Assembly: GCF_003073045.1 (NCBI RefSeq)
Contig: NC_037591.1
Span: forward strand, 23,779,319 to 23,843,318
Reading direction: 5' to 3'
DNA from: Pomacea canaliculata
Taxonomy: Eukaryota > Mollusca > Gastropoda > Architaenioglossa > Ampullariidae
DNA: 64,000 nucleotides
Within the stretch, counting starts at the first letter, position 1, and the number at the start of each line of letters is the position of its first letter. The notes under the pieces are model-generated. The model was not told the origin of the DNA and did no database searches. It saw only the letters and a program-made list of their open reading frames with translations. The translations under genes were made by a program, and so were the position numbers. Positions 1 to 11,774 of the stretch are shown here, piece by piece.

Positions 1-86
1 ATTAGTGGGGTCGTTTTAAATGTGTCCTAGCTCGCAAGGGGAGTGGGTGATGGCATGAGCGGCACTTGAATTGGTCATCACTTTAC

Positions 87-1742
87 CTTGAGATACTGAA
101 TGAACGACTCCTCCACGTTCAGCTCCTCGGCACTGTAGGCGAACATTGTGGGTAGCTCGGGTAGCGGCTTAGTCTGCTTCCGACCTGCGCACACCGTGCC
201 TGCTGGCGTCTGCACGTGTAGGCATGCATGGGCAAGAAAATAGAAAAGACACACACACACACACACACACACGTAATGAAGATACCACAGACGTGTGGGC
301 ACATTTCTATTTAGCTGTTCAATGAAATGTACATGTACTTTATGACACTGTAAATAACCTGTAACCATAGTTTACTCCATTATTTAATAATGTGCATAAA
401 AATGAAAAGAAACGACGTCAGAAATAGCGATTAATTAATGATGATGATGATGAGGAGGAGGAGGAGAGAAGGAGGAGGAGAAGGAGGAAGAAGAAGACTT
501 ACTTCAAAGACACTCATACCCCTTCCAGGTAGTCCCTGAATTGTGTTATCTCGTACATGTGTTCAAATGCAATCACCTGCCCTTGGTTTACTTTATTTCC
601 TTTGATGTGACACCTAACAGGTATCTGAGACCTCCCTAGCGCAGTGTCCCACCCAGACGGCACTGCAGCAAGAGATAACAATAGATACTTCAGCAATATC
701 AAGCGTGAATTCCACAATCAGGATATTTCCCTGCCTAACGATTCTTATTTGTGCAAAGGCGAGCACATTGATACGATTTTTCACAATGGCCAAGGAAAAA
801 GGTGAGTAAATTACATGTTCAAGTTACATAATATTTATCTTACATTTTAAGAGGTAGTTGAAACATCGTACTCAGTGCCACGTTTAGTAACTTTGAAAAT
901 TAAATGTTTAGCAAGTGTCATAAAAGAATTAGAGTTTAAGGAGATATTTTATACCTGAAAAGTGCCATTCTACCAGCATGGTGGCTGACAGATCCGGCCA
1001 GTACACACAAGACTGCCACACGTCTGTAGGTATTCCACGCGCTGTGCTGCGGCCCACATATTGCTCCTGCTGGTCCCCTGCATGCAGCGTGTTCACAGAC
1101 AAACACGTAAACATACACACAAACACAGTTCCCACAGCATTCACACAATACACCCACACGCATATATATATATATCATCACTTGCAGAGAGATAAAGAGA
1201 GACTGTATGTGATTGTACAACTGTCAAAGATAATGAGATCCTTTACACCTTCCCTCAAATAGAAAAAGAACCTTCAACCCTCGAAGACGTGTTGACCTTA
1301 TATCTGACCTGAGCCTTACCCCCAAACATCAATGCCCGCGCAGTGCTGTAGATGTGAGGACTTTTCCCGCTCGCCCCTGCCTGCACCCCGAACAGGAAGG
1401 GCTGGTTTGTGGCATTCAGTTCTCCCACCCTGCAGTTGCTGGCGGTGCCACCTGCAAGTTACCGGTGCGTAACATGAGAAAAAGTACAATCACACACACA
1501 CACACAGATAGAAATCGGTGAAAGGAAGCAGTGCTCACCATTCACCTGTGTGATAGTAAACATCTCGTTCGTAGCGTAGCTGTAGATGAACTTCAGAGGC
1601 ACTCCCACCACCCACTGCAGCGCAGCACCCCGGTTACCCGTCCCGTCATGCCACTCGCGCACGTCAATAGTGACGTTCTGCTTGACGTCGTTCACCTCCA
1701 CCTGCACCGTCAGCTGGTCCGGCAGCCTGGGCAGCGGCGGGC
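87..1742 (-). CDS. Secreted LolA-like domain protein (internal part of a larger gene)
   Basis: Five minus-strand exons join in frame: 1742-1539, 1451-1320, 1077-955, 662-520 and 209-87. The first junctions share phase 1, and the donors are GTGAGC, GTAAGG, GTATAA, GTATGA and GTAAAG. The product begins with a PPLPRLPDQLTVQVEVND-type segment, then GELNATNQPFLFG, then EQYVGRSTARGIPTDVWQSC, then a WHFS strand and an IPVRCHIKG ... HMYEITQFRDYL segment. I remember this order (P-LP-D start, RGIP-DVW-SC, P-R-x-x-G, Y-ITxF end) from invertebrate extracellular proteins with eukaryotic LolA-like domains. Exon 209-87 opens a second copy (KPLPELPTMFAYSAEEL), so the domains are in tandem. The gene continues beyond base 1. 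Function is unknown; extracellular location is inferred from the cysteines and N-x-T sites. The family name is moderately sure, the exon structure surer. Confidence 0.72.
249..272. repeat. (AC)n microsatellite
   Basis: An uninterrupted AC dinucleotide run sits in the intron between the two most 3' visible exons of the LolA-like gene. A shorter AC run occurs at about 1490-1506 in another intron of the same gene. Confidence 0.95.
437..497. repeat. Purine-rich trinucleotide microsatellite (ATG/AGG/AGA)
   Basis: ATG repeats grade into AGG and AAG repeats over about 60 bases, all purine-rich on the plus strand. The tract lies in an intron of the LolA-like gene, just 3' of the exon 662-520. Confidence 0.9.
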
Positions 1743-2529
1743 CTGGTGACACAGTCAGGTTGTGATTCCAGCATTTACAAGTGTTTTTATCCTTTTTTGT
1801 TGCTATTGCTGTTGTTAATTTGTTGTTGATGATGAAGATGATGTTAGTGACGAGGATGATACAATGCTGATGACGATGGCGAACAAGCTGCTAGAATAAT
1901 GTTACAAGTTAAAACAATTTATTTCCAAGTTTGTACAATGACTCATTGTGATTGAATGAGTTTGCCTTGGTGTGACATACATTTTATAATGACGGATCGA
2001 AGTCGAAAAAAGGAAGTGTACCTGTGTTGTTAGACTTTGTCTGGTTACAAACAGAGGTGTCCAGCTTGCTCCACACGAGTGGACAGGCAAAGGAGGTTAG
2101 CGCCAGCATCATCAGTAGGTCCATTCTTCACTGAAGCAGATCTGCCAGACTGGAGACTGTTAACTGTTAACTCTTCTGCTCAACACCCTTTTAAAATATC
2201 ACACAAACAGTTAACAGTCCTCATTATCTTTGCTCATCTTACCACGTACCATTGCAAATATCACTGGTCATCATAACCATGAATGTTATTAACCTTACGT
2301 GTCATTAAACTTGCACACGATGAAAGCTACTGTAATTAAAAATATCTTAATCTTTTACAGCATCAACTTTATACCTCGTTGTGAAGTCCAGGGAGAATTA
2401 CATGGAGCGCTGACCGAACACGCGTACACAATGGAGAAAACACGTTTATCCTGTGTAAATACTCGTTTTTCCTGCCATAAGTGGTTTTTTCTTTTTTTAT
2501 TGTGACAACGTGCGAGTGTCACAACTCAC

Positions 2530-2572
2530 CAGGCAGGTTGACAGGCAGAGAGTTTCCGTGCTCGGGTACTGC
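2530..2572 (-). CDS. Candidate upstream exon of the LolA-like gene
   Basis: On the minus strand a 43-base stretch lies between an acceptor (TGACAG) and a strong GTGAGT donor. It reads AVPEHGNSLPVNLP plus one base (phase 1). That phase matches the entry of the exon at 1742 and would give ...NLPG-PPLPRLPDQ..., a proline/leucine-rich lead-in typical just after a signal peptide. A stop lies in frame immediately upstream, so it must be spliced. I could not find the signal-peptide exon further upstream. The short length makes this a moderate call. Confidence 0.42.
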
Positions 2573-4250
2573 CTGTCACACCGTTGGTGTTAAGTCGGGT
2601 ATTCTGGCCTGCATCTGACGTCATGTCGGGAACGCGTCCCAATGAAGAGTGGGCCACCCGATCAGTAAAGTTTATCTCTCAAATGAGTACAGTACCTGAT
2701 TAGCCCTTCTTCTGTGCAGCTTGTGGCTGTGATTTGAATGTGCAGGTATCTTTATTCGACCTCCCTGATGGATGTAAAAACTGATATCTATCAGTGTCCC
2801 TATTTTATCAGCTGTTCTTGACACAGAATAAGCAAACAACTGCAGATTGGATCAGTTATCATTCTGAAAGCCTTTCTCCCTTTTTCCTTTCATGCATTGC
2901 GACCTCTAGAAAATAGGTGTTTATGCTCATATCGCGAAAAATCGAATACCACAAAGCATATTTCAAAAACACACACAAAGAGAGAGAGAGATGCAGATGA
3001 GGACAAAGAATTACAGTTGCTCTTTCATAGAGAAAATAATATGTGCTCTAAAGACCCGCCACTAGCGGATGCTCTAGATAGAGTACACAAATTGTACTTT
3101 ACATCTACTCCCACTTTACACGCACGCAAGCGCCTGTCCTACCATCCTTGTTCACCTTTTATCTGGCTAAACTCATCCGACTGAAGAATAACTTTTGCAG
3201 TAACTATTTTGTTTTCTCGCTGTATCGTAGCCCATGATAGGAGCACCTTTGTAACCGTTCTCAGTTCTCACTTGGAACATAAAATGTCATTTGGTGCTTC
3301 CCACCTTAACCCTGCTCCCTATCATTGAAGATCTGTGAACTAGTTCTGCGTGGGAATTCTAAACACAGTGAAGTCTCTCTCTATGTAAAAGTCTCCTTTT
3401 CGATGTGTATGTGTGTTTTTGGTTTTTTTTATGTGGCATTTATAGTTTTTAAAACTGATTCATAACATCTTTCTAATGTATTTGTTGGCTGGAAACAAGG
3501 TTACCCATAGTAACAAGACAAAGGCTATTATTTTGAACTACATCAAGCATAGTGTGCCCAAGACTGGGACCACTGCAAACATATATAGGTGCCTTGAAGA
3601 AAAGTAGGAAGCGAAAGAAATATAGCGGTCATAAAGGCATCTTTCGCACAAATAAAAAATGTAAGGGTTGTCCAGTGCCTACTAGATATCGATAACCTTC
3701 TATACTCCTTATAAAGCCAACATAGTTATCTACACCCACACGCTATCGTGGACTTGCGATCCTTGCAGCCTCGCTTCTACTGACTGGAGCGCACAGCCGT
3801 AGTGCAGTATAGCCTTTGCTGAATGGCTATTTTACATGAGTACAGCAAGCCTACTGCCGAGTGAAAGAGAGGAGGTAGGAAAAGAGAGAGAGAAAAAAAA
3901 ATAAGATGGGGATGCTAACACTTTTGCAGGTTGTGCCAACAGCCTGATAAACTAGCTGGTTCTTGAATGGCAGTGAGACGCCATGAGGCGAATGGACTAA
4001 GCTTGTTAAAAGACAAAAGGATTTAAAAAAAAAAAAACAACTGCTACTAGCACGCGCTGGCAAGGCAGCACTACCCTGAGCCCGGAAACGAGGCGCGAGT
4101 CTGGAAGCTGGCACATCAGGCCGGCAGGAGCGGTAGACATGGCTACAGACTGGGTTTCGGCGACTTGCTCCCCCGTGACCCGGAAACACATTCGCGGAGA
4201 GCAAACAAGGGGGGATAACCACCACTGCTTGTCTGCGAGCGTGCTGACTC
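2573..4250. other. Region without a recognised gene
   Basis: No ORF here resembles a known protein. It should hold the missing 5' exon(s) of the LolA-like gene on the minus strand and, after about 3950, GC-richer DNA that looks like the promoter side of the plus-strand glycosyltransferase. Minus-strand ORFs at 3851-4257 run into an A/T-run and show no family features. Confidence 0.5.
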
Positions 4251-4384
4251 CAGTCACGTAGCGTGGGGCTGATGAGGACGATGTAGCTTCAAATTTTCGC
4301 TGTGTTCCAACAATTTCATCAGCTGCGACGGTTTTTCTATTTTGGCGCAGTTTTCGTTGCGGGTGGAACCGTTACTCATGTCAG
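4251..4384 (+). other. Probable 5' UTR exon of glycosyltransferase GT-A
   Basis: The segment ends with CATGTCAG followed by GTAAGC, a good donor after base 4384. A pyrimidine-rich acceptor ending at 4740 (GTTTTCCCAG) precedes the coding exon by seven bases. GT-A would therefore have an intron in its 5' UTR but an uninterrupted coding region. The transcription start was not located. Confidence 0.5.
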
Positions 4385-4747
4385 GTAAGCACGCTGACCA
4401 TGGATTATTCTGTGTAGCAGAAGATGTAAGGGCGAGACAACTCTAGACAAGGCTAGGTGTGTGAGAGGTTCTCGTCTCTACGAGTGTGTGAGAGTGGGTG
4501 AGAGAGATAAGAGCCTTGTCATGGGTGTAAATTTTACTTTCTCTTTAGTCCCGAACAGCCTGGTTGTCAAAAGGAAGCAAAATCATGCGAGAAGCCTTTC
4601 TGAAATGAAAACTGGGATTTGAATGTTGTAATGTTTAGAAAGTCGTTAATATGATGTCCGTGCACTTCAGAAGATGTATAGCTACAGTTACAGCAATTTA
4701 TTTATTCCGATGTTAAATTTCACTGAATTTGTTTTCCCAGACCGAGC

Positions 4748-6322
4748 ATGTCCAGACGGATATGGAAGATTATGTTCGCGGCAGTCATCGTGCTCCTTGT
4801 TGTCTATTTCGTGCTTCGCGGATTCTCTGCGCATGACAGTTTCGAAACTTCCGATCACCTGATCAGCGTCGTGCATTCGATGGGGAGCGTCGAACCTCAC
4901 CGCTACAGCTATCACAGTTTTGACACAAAGACGATGAAGACAGAGGAGCGGAAAACAAGTGTGACAAGCACAGCTGGTGAGCGAATGGATACACAAACAC
5001 CAGACACACCCTCGAAGTATAACAGAGATCGCGATTCTGCTCATGGATTAAAAGATGAGATAAACATAGTAGCATCGCCCTTCGTAAAAGACAGTTCCAT
5101 CTTTTTCACAGTCCGCCATTCGAACTTTCTACCGCCTTCGTCAAACACTGGTTTAAATATATCGTCCAGTTTCTCACCTTCGACTGTTGCTTCTAACGCC
5201 ATCCTCGGTCGCTCGCCAGACGCTGACGAACGCAACCCAGCGGTTTCAAAGCTCAAAAACGCTTCCCCCGAGAAACTGCAGTTGTGGTTCCGAAGGTCTC
5301 TGAACAGGACAGAAACCGTTCAGCAGAGTTTAGGGCACGAGGCCCGCTACATGGTGTACTACTGTGGCTCGCGGCATCGTTGCGGTGGGTGGGCTGACCG
5401 CCAGCGGGGGCTACTGTCTGTGTTCCTGCTGGCCATCGTCACGGGGCGGAAGTTTAAGATCGACATGCGCAGTCCCTGCAACATCACGAACTTCGTCGTG
5501 CCCGTCGGGGAGGACTGGTGGACGGCGGAAGCCTCTGCGACGGACTCACATGCGTTGCTGGACGATATGGCGGAGGGGATCGTGGGCCACGTGCTGCGGG
5601 CGGGGCAAGACTTGAACGCTCTTTTCCCTCACACCGTGCTGCAGGTTCGCACCAATCGCGACCTTGCACCCTTCCTCCTCCGCCACTCGCTGTACCGCCG
5701 ACTCCTTCCGCCTTGGGCCACATCTTCATCCAAGAGAACTCGCTTTCGGACTGGCTGGCGTCTGTTGGCTGCCCCCAGCCCCTCCCTGTTCAGTCGCATC
5801 TTAACCCACCTCCGCCCTCTTTGGCCTAACGACTCCCCACCATCATCTCCTGACCTTGACCAGCTGCCGTTCGGTGGCAACGTGACTTTGCTGTGCGCTC
5901 ACGTGCGTATCGGACAAAATCCCACAATTCCCAACGACAACGTGCGCAATGACGTGGCAGTTGCCAGTGTTGCCCTGGACTTCCTGCAAGAGAACCTCTT
6001 CAGGGTAGGTCAATCCGCCTACGTCTTTGTGGCGACGGACGACCAGGAGGTGAGAGTTGCAGCCCGCGAGAGGTTCGGCGCTCGTCTGATCGACCATGGC
6101 GGGAAGATCGTGCACATCGACCGCCAGGGAGAGCAAATGAACGCATGCGCGGGATTCGAGAGCGCCGTGATGGACCAGCTGATCTTGAGCGTGTGCCACG
6201 TACTGGTCATCAGTCGCAGCGGCTTCAGTTTGCACGCCGCCTACTTGCGGCAGCACCATGGCGGCCTCTTTATTTTACAGAATGGCTCTGTAAAGGAACA
6301 CACACTGGATTATGAGTCATAA
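4748..6322 (+). CDS. Type II membrane fucosyltransferase-like glycosyltransferase (GT-A)
   Basis: One 524-codon ORF with ATG at 4748. Residues 1-7 are basic (MSRRIWK) and 8-23 are a hydrophobic signal anchor, followed by a Ser/Thr-rich stem (about 25-195) with N-glycosylation sites. This is the Golgi type II topology. The catalytic part starts near residue 200 with MVYYCGSRHRCGGWADRQRG, and residues 385-397 read HVRIGQNPTIPND. The H-x-R-x-G pattern resembles motif I of the alpha-1,2/alpha-1,6/O-fucosyltransferase superfamily, though the usual acidic residue after the glycine is Gln here. Donor and acceptor are not known; fucose transfer is an inference from family likeness. The coding region has no introns, unlike paralogue GT-B at 48140-53485, so it may be an old retrocopy or have lost introns. 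Sure that it is a real gene; moderately sure of the class. Confidence 0.85.
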   Translation: MSRRIWKIMFAAVIVLLVVYFVLRGFSAHDSFETSDHLISVVHSMGSVEPHRYSYHSFDTKTMKTEERKTSVTSTAGERMDTQTPDTPSKYNRDRDSAHGLKDEINIVASPFVKDSSIFFTVRHSNFLPPSSNTGLNISSSFSPSTVASNAILGRSPDADERNPAVSKLKNASPEKLQLWFRRSLNRTETVQQSLGHEARYMVYYCGSRHRCGGWADRQRGLLSVFLLAIVTGRKFKIDMRSPCNITNFVVPVGEDWWTAEASATDSHALLDDMAEGIVGHVLRAGQDLNALFPHTVLQVRTNRDLAPFLLRHSLYRRLLPPWATSSSKRTRFRTGWRLLAAPSPSLFSRILTHLRPLWPNDSPPSSPDLDQLPFGGNVTLLCAHVRIGQNPTIPNDNVRNDVAVASVALDFLQENLFRVGQSAYVFVATDDQEVRVAARERFGARLIDHGGKIVHIDRQGEQMNACAGFESAVMDQLILSVCHVLVISRSGFSLHAAYLRQHHGGLFILQNGSVKEHTLDYES

Positions 6323-7599
6323 AAGTCTTGTAAGGTGGTGGCTATTTGTTTAGAGTTGGTTATGGGGTGAGATATTATTACTATTTTTTCTAATAATATT
6401 TATGAAAAACTTGAATATGTTTGCGTTTGTTTGTCAATATCATTTGTTATAACACTTATACATGTTTGAATGGAGATTTCAACAGTTTTCTATCAAGACA
6501 TTTTGTGCAAAAATTAGCTATACTTAATTATTAAATACAAACGGTGGTTAACGTTGGGCAAACTTAAAACACACGTACATATCAGAAAGTGGATTAAAAA
6601 CTAAAAGCGCAGCATATTGCAAATAATAGGAATGGGATTATATTCAATGGAAGCTGGGTTTCTCTTTTTCTCTCCTTCATTCGTGCGCGCGGACAAATCA
6701 CAAATCTTTATTTACGAGGGTAGCAGAATAAGCAAAAGTTATGCGTTTTTTACATCTAGTCCTTGGACTTAGAAGTAGAAATAAAAACATTACAATAATT
6801 CAAAACAAGGCAATAAAAAGAAAGAGAAAAATTATGATATATACAAACATGGTTGTGGATATCTGAATTGACAATTTTTATGGGTTTTTTAAAAATCTAG
6901 AGCGCTAGCAATATGTACGTTTGTTTTTGTCGGTGTCAGTAGTAGATGATTAAGCTGGGTATAGGAAGCCTCTGTAGGTAATCAAAGGGTTTGAAAAAGG
7001 TGTTGTAGGAGTTGTATTTTAAGCTCGTACACTTAAAGCTTGAGTGAATTTCGTCCTTTTGAGGTCTGAGTGAAAGCTGTTCGAAAGAAGCCTGCCAGAA
7101 TGTTTCAGGCTTGTCTTGAATAGGTCAATTCTTGGTATGGGAATATTGAGCTTTTATTACTTTGATAGAGAAGATAGTAGCATTTTGCCTGTTAGATTGT
7201 AAAGATGAGCATACTTTTGTTGAATTGTAGTCTGATTAGTAGCCCTGTAAGGTGGAAGCGTAATCCATTGATCGACTGAACAGGCTGTGTAGAACAGTTT
7301 CCGAGAGTGAGGATTTAAAAAAGTGTTTAATTCTTGAGCGGAGAAAGGCTGAGAGAGAGAGAGAGATTAATAAACTTGCCATGGGTTGTTTTCAAATATA
7401 GATAGCAATGCGAACCAACAGGCAAGCAACAACATCGGAATACAACAACCACAACGGAAGTAATACTAACCTCAAATAAGAGATTCTGAATAAACTTTAT
7501 GTTAAATAAATGGTACAGACAGCTTGAGAAAACTATGACCTGCGAATTAGCATAGAAAAATGCCATGAAAGTCAGTAGAACACCATGCAGGCACTCCAG
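6323..7599. other. 3' UTR of GT-A and intergenic DNA
   Basis: AT-rich non-coding sequence. An AATAAA hexamer at 6780-6785 is a possible polyadenylation signal for GT-A. A GA-rich tract lies near 7351-7366. No coding region recognised. Confidence 0.5.
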
Positions 7600-7905
7600 G
7601 TATCAGCATCAAACAGAGGACATACACACCGCTTTAGCAGACATCAGAGTTTAAGTACTTGGGTGGAAGTTTCACGAAGGACGGCAAGATAAACAGAGGG
7701 ATACAGAAAAAAACTGTTAACCGCCAGTTGGATCTTCTTGATAGAAACCCCACCATGGAAACCAAAGCTCGATCGAGTAATCAACATAGTAACGTTCTTG
7801 CCCACCCTACTCTGTGCCAGACCTCGACACAGACCAAGGCACTAGAGAGAACGAAAGTAACAAACGGGGTGAGATGTGTCAGAAGGTGAGTTCTTCGTTG
7901 TTCTT
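7600..7905 (+). repeat. Degraded LINE fragment (RT C-terminal region)
   Basis: The plus strand encodes DISEFKYLGGSFTKDGKIN followed by a decayed tail. F-KYLG-x-x-T-x-DG-K-I is a highly recurrent segment just after the reverse-transcriptase domain of non-LTR elements in invertebrates. The copy is short, has no flanking target duplications that I can see, and is clearly inactive. Confidence 0.65.
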
Positions 7906-8966
7906 TATTTGGCAAAAGGTTGTATTTTAAATCTCTCCTGTTAAGGCCGCGGACTCCGCTGTCCCATCCAGCGTAGGTCGGCAGCTGCATGATCCCTATA
8001 ACTTGAGGTCTGAAATGATGTTGACAGGCCAGATTTATTCTTTTTCTTAATTATTAATTAATTGTTGGTAAAGAGGACCATGCATTACTGTAAGAAGAGT
8101 TTGTGTGTTTGGTTTACTTCTCCACGTGGGCACGGGACACAGGGTTTCATGCCAATCTTCTTGAAATGGCTTTTAAGCCAACAAAGCCCAGTTCTGTGGA
8201 AAATAAGAGGTTAATTGTTCGTGGCGAATCAGCTCGATCGTAGAGGGAATCTGTAAGTGGGCTGCGTCCGTCTCAGAAAAGCAGTATACATGAACAGAAA
8301 AGACATATATATATCTGCGCATATCGGAAACTTAAAAAAAAAAAAAAAATAGAGATAGCGGAGGCTAAAGGATCAACACATCCAGCTCCAGAGAACCAAG
8401 GATGCCAGTTCAGTAACCAGCAATCAGCATCTACAGTTAATGATGATCGATTTGAAACCCGACCAAGTGGACTACCCTTCAGGATATAGATGTTGGGTGG
8501 AGATTTTGGGAACGACTCTTTCATCACATGCCATCGCTGTCATCTCCCGTCGATCTCCACCTGCTCGCCACAATGATCGAAGGGTTCAAGTGAAAGATAA
8601 AGAAGGTAGAATATCATCCGATCTGTAACCGCTGTGCTTCTTGCGAAGCCTCTCTTCCAACTCTATTTCGAGATGTATTCGTGAATTTTTTCCAACTCGA
8701 AATGCCCCATAACAGCACGAACTTGTATTAACGTATTTAACTTGTATTTTTTTCTGTGCAATGAGCATTCTTCGGAATGGATACCTGCGCATTACAAATC
8801 GACATCATTATCATCATGATAACAGCATCGCTGTCAGCTGTAAAGTAGCGAGTTAAGGTTCCTGTGTGAACGGGAGAAGAGTCGTCTCCCATGTCCTCTC
8901 CGTAACGACCACGGACGTAGAGAGCGAGATAAAGTTCGTGATAACGATCGACAGTTTCTTTTCACA
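7906..8966. other. Intergenic DNA and SelW promoter region
   Basis: No recognised gene. A short A-run occurs at about 8334-8349. The last 150 bases before 8967 should carry the SelW 5' UTR. Confidence 0.45.
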
Positions 8967-11774
8967 ATGGCGCCTGTGAGGGTAGAAGTGGAATACTGGT
9001 AAGTCTCTCGGTGTATCTGTGTCTCCTTTGCTCATAAAAGTTTTGTTGGATTTGTTGTCTTTTCTGTTCTGGTTGCCACCCTAATCAGACAGGGTTGCCT
9101 GATTATTTTATCTAAATAGTAAAGAAGAATTAATAATTGTGACATATTTAAGTGACAAAGGTCATACCTGAGAATGATAATTTGAGGTAACATTAACAGT
9201 AATAGTAGTAAAATTGTGGTTGAAAGAAAGTAAGTTAAAAGCTCTGCAGAGAGTTGTTGTTTTATAATTATTATCATCTGGCATATGAACTCTTTACAAA
9301 ATAGAAGTCTTGGTATCAGGTCAATCTTCCTTGAACTTCACAAGATCAGCCTTGTCAGACTTTACTTCACAGCTGAAGCTACTAGAACACTTATTTCTGC
9401 TTTTGTATTGTCCTGTTGTAACTCATTAATTTATTTGTTGATCTTAACACTCTCTTGTTATCAAGGCAGCTTTCATTGTACTTCATAAGCAGAAGATTAT
9501 GTTACATCTCTATATAATGAGCTGTACTGGTTGTTAGTTGTTTGTTCGCAGTAAGGTAATGACACCTTGCACCTGCCAGTCTTTTTAATATATGTTGCAA
9601 CCCTACCTTCTCAGTAAGCCTCATCTTTCTGCATCTATCAGTGTTTCCTGTCTCCTGCATAAAGCATAATGTAGGCACCACTTGGATCTCACCGTTTCGA
9701 TTTCCTTGTTTCTTTCCCTTAGTCAAATTCTTGGTTTCAACATTTGTTTGTGTGTTTTTTTTTTAAATCTTCCTCTGTTTCTCATAACTAGGGTACGTAC
9801 TAGGAGGATTTCACCCTTCCCTCCCCTTGATCCTACTGCTATGTCCTTTGCTTGGTTTTGAGATTTTGAGATGTTCACTTTTTCCTGTATGCCTTGTCTT
9901 TTTGTCATTATGAGAGAGAAAGAGGTATGATTTAAGTCAACAAGTAGTATTGTTACTTTTATTGTGATCTTTATGGAGATGCAAAGCAAGAATGGCAAAT
10001 GGTGTGATATGAATGGTGATTCATATTCTTCATGGCCCAAATTTGTTCTGCAGTGGCAAATGAGGCTATGAGCCTCGGTACCGGGCGCTGAAGGATGCCA
10101 TCCTGAAGCAAATTCCGGATGCCGAGATTTCTGGAGGGGTTGGTCGCACCAGTAAGTTCTTACTATCATATTTTAATTCTTTTGCAGTGTTTTTCATTTA
10201 TAAAGCTCTTTTCTGTTCCCAGCCTTAACTCAGACAAAACCCAGCCATATATACTATCCCATCTGACCATCAAACTGCAAAACCAATCTGCATTTTTATA
10301 TAGTAATTCTTGAGTAATTGTTTGACACTCTATTTTAAAACCAATAAAAATGTAGGATGAAAAAAGGAGTAGAGTTAGATAGAATGTACCACAAGGAGAA
10401 GCTACTAAGAAGCTGAAAACATTTTGGTCACTCTTAAGCCATAGACGGAATAAACAAGTTTCCTCTGTGATACATATGTACATCCTTTCTGTGTGCAGGC
10501 TCCTTTGAAATAAAGGTCAATGGCAAGCTGGTGTTCTCCAAACTGGAGACACGCGGCTTTCCCAACGAGGCTGATGTGAGTAGCCGATTTGTAAAATGTC
10601 CTTGTGTTCAAATAAGCATTCTTAATTTACATCTCATTAACATTCTTGTTTACATCTCACATCAGTCTTGAAATGGCGATAAAATTCTCTGTTACACAGT
10701 AATCCAGGATCAGTGTTTTACATGGCAATCAGTAATGAAAATATAAAACAAAGAGAAGGCCTGTGACAAATAATTCTCATGTAGTCAAATGTTTTTGTTA
10801 CAATTTAAATGGGTGAGTGCTAAAATGATGAAGTAATTTTGGAAATGTCAGAATTTATAGGTCCTCTGCCTTAGTTGATGGATAGTTTTTGGCATAGTAA
10901 GAATCAGGTGTGGTGGGTTCATATCTTAGCTCCAACATACCACCATCTCTATATGTGACATCAGTTTTCAGAACTGATTGTCTGTGGTTTTCATCAGGTT
11001 TTCCAGTTTCCTCCACACTATGTGTTTATTTTATATTGTGTTATGTTTTCATGTTCATGTATGAAAAGTGCTTTGGGCCTTTAGGGAAAGAGCACTATAT
11101 AAACATTTACTGTTACTGTAAAGTGTTTGGCAGATAATAATAATAACTTATATACATGTAGTACTAAATCTTGGCTCTGGGCAAACTCGTGACATTTTAC
11201 AAAAACACACACTTACAGACATATCTATATACACACAGACCATAAAATGCAAATGTTATCCATAGAATGCTGTATGAGAGGAAAAGTATGTATCCAGAAG
11301 CTGCTCTCAGCTTGCACAATTCAATTGGAAAAGTGTAATGCAGGCTGCAAATATTCTATCCATACCACAGATCTGGTCAGAAAATGGATTTAATTAAAAA
11401 TCTGCTTTTTGTGCTACTCATGTGGTTGCCTGCAGAATGACTCTTTGAAAAACCATAATTTCATGCCACTGGAATGGAAGCAATGCAAATCAACTCACAT
11501 TACTTTCTAGATGTTCAGCTGTTCGTCATCCTGTTAACTTGATTCACACTGGCAGGGAAGTGTTATAAAACAAATATTTTTGCATACATATATTTTTGCA
11601 TTACAAAGGTGTGAGTAAATGTGGATTTTCACTTATGGATGGATGTCTGTGCAGATATCTGAAATCTCTGAATGTCTGTTGCTGCAGATTTTAAGGAGTG
11701 TGGAGCAAGCCCATAAAGGGGAGGAGCCAGAGGTGATCACAAATTCTCAGAGCCCAGGCTGCTCCCTCCAATAA
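8967..11774 (+). CDS. SELENOW: Selenoprotein W, with UGA-encoded selenocysteine
   Basis: Four exons join in frame: 8967-8998, 10054-10151, 10499-10575 and 11688-11774. Donors are GTAAGT, GTAAGT and GTGAGT; the product is 97 residues, close to vertebrate SelW (about 87). It begins MAPVRVEVEYCGKU, where U is the TGA at 10061-10063, then GYEPRYRALKDAIL and a GGVGRTSSFEIKVNGKLVFS segment, matching the SelW/Rdx thioredoxin-like fold with its C-x-x-U redox motif in the first loop. The first cysteine codon is split by intron 1 (TG/T). Only reading TGA as Sec keeps the downstream conserved sequence in frame. SelW is a small cytosolic thiol-redox protein; partners such as glutathione and 14-3-3 are known from vertebrates. 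The TAA at 11772 ends it, and a SECIS candidate lies about 480 bases further on. Identification is firm. Confidence 0.95.
10905..11125 (+). repeat. LINE 3'-end/SINE-type repeat in SelW intron 3
   Basis: A GGTGGGTTC-like head is followed by a body that ends in AAGTGCTTTGGGCCTTTAGG and then AGCACTATATAAACATTTACTGT. The GCACTATATAAA plus TTACTGT-type end is shared with the repeats ending near 36385 and 50830. This is the usual tail of CR1-like LINEs and the SINEs that borrow it. Confidence 0.55.

Noticed and set aside
249-497. Short regular repeats as a CRISPR array
   Set aside because: These are simple AC and AGG/ATG microsatellites in introns of a eukaryotic gene; there are no spacers.
3851-4257. 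Minus-strand ORFs of 83 and 124 codons upstream of GT-A
   Set aside because: They run through poly-A/T and CT-rich tracts, have no recognisable domain, and lie in what looks like promoter DNA.
5484-6259. Long minus-strand and alternate-frame ORFs inside GT-A (up to 138 codons)
   Set aside because: They overlap the strongly supported GT-A frame in GC-richer coding DNA and show no family features.
4748-6322. GT-A as a recent processed copy of GT-B
   Set aside because: It has its own 5' UTR intron, a distinct stem and strong protein divergence, so any retroposition would be ancient; no poly(A) or target duplication is visible.
10061-10063. SelW as a pseudogene because of the in-frame TGA
   Set aside because: The TGA is at the exact Sec position of the C-x-x-U motif, all splice sites and downstream residues are conserved, and a SECIS-like hairpin follows.
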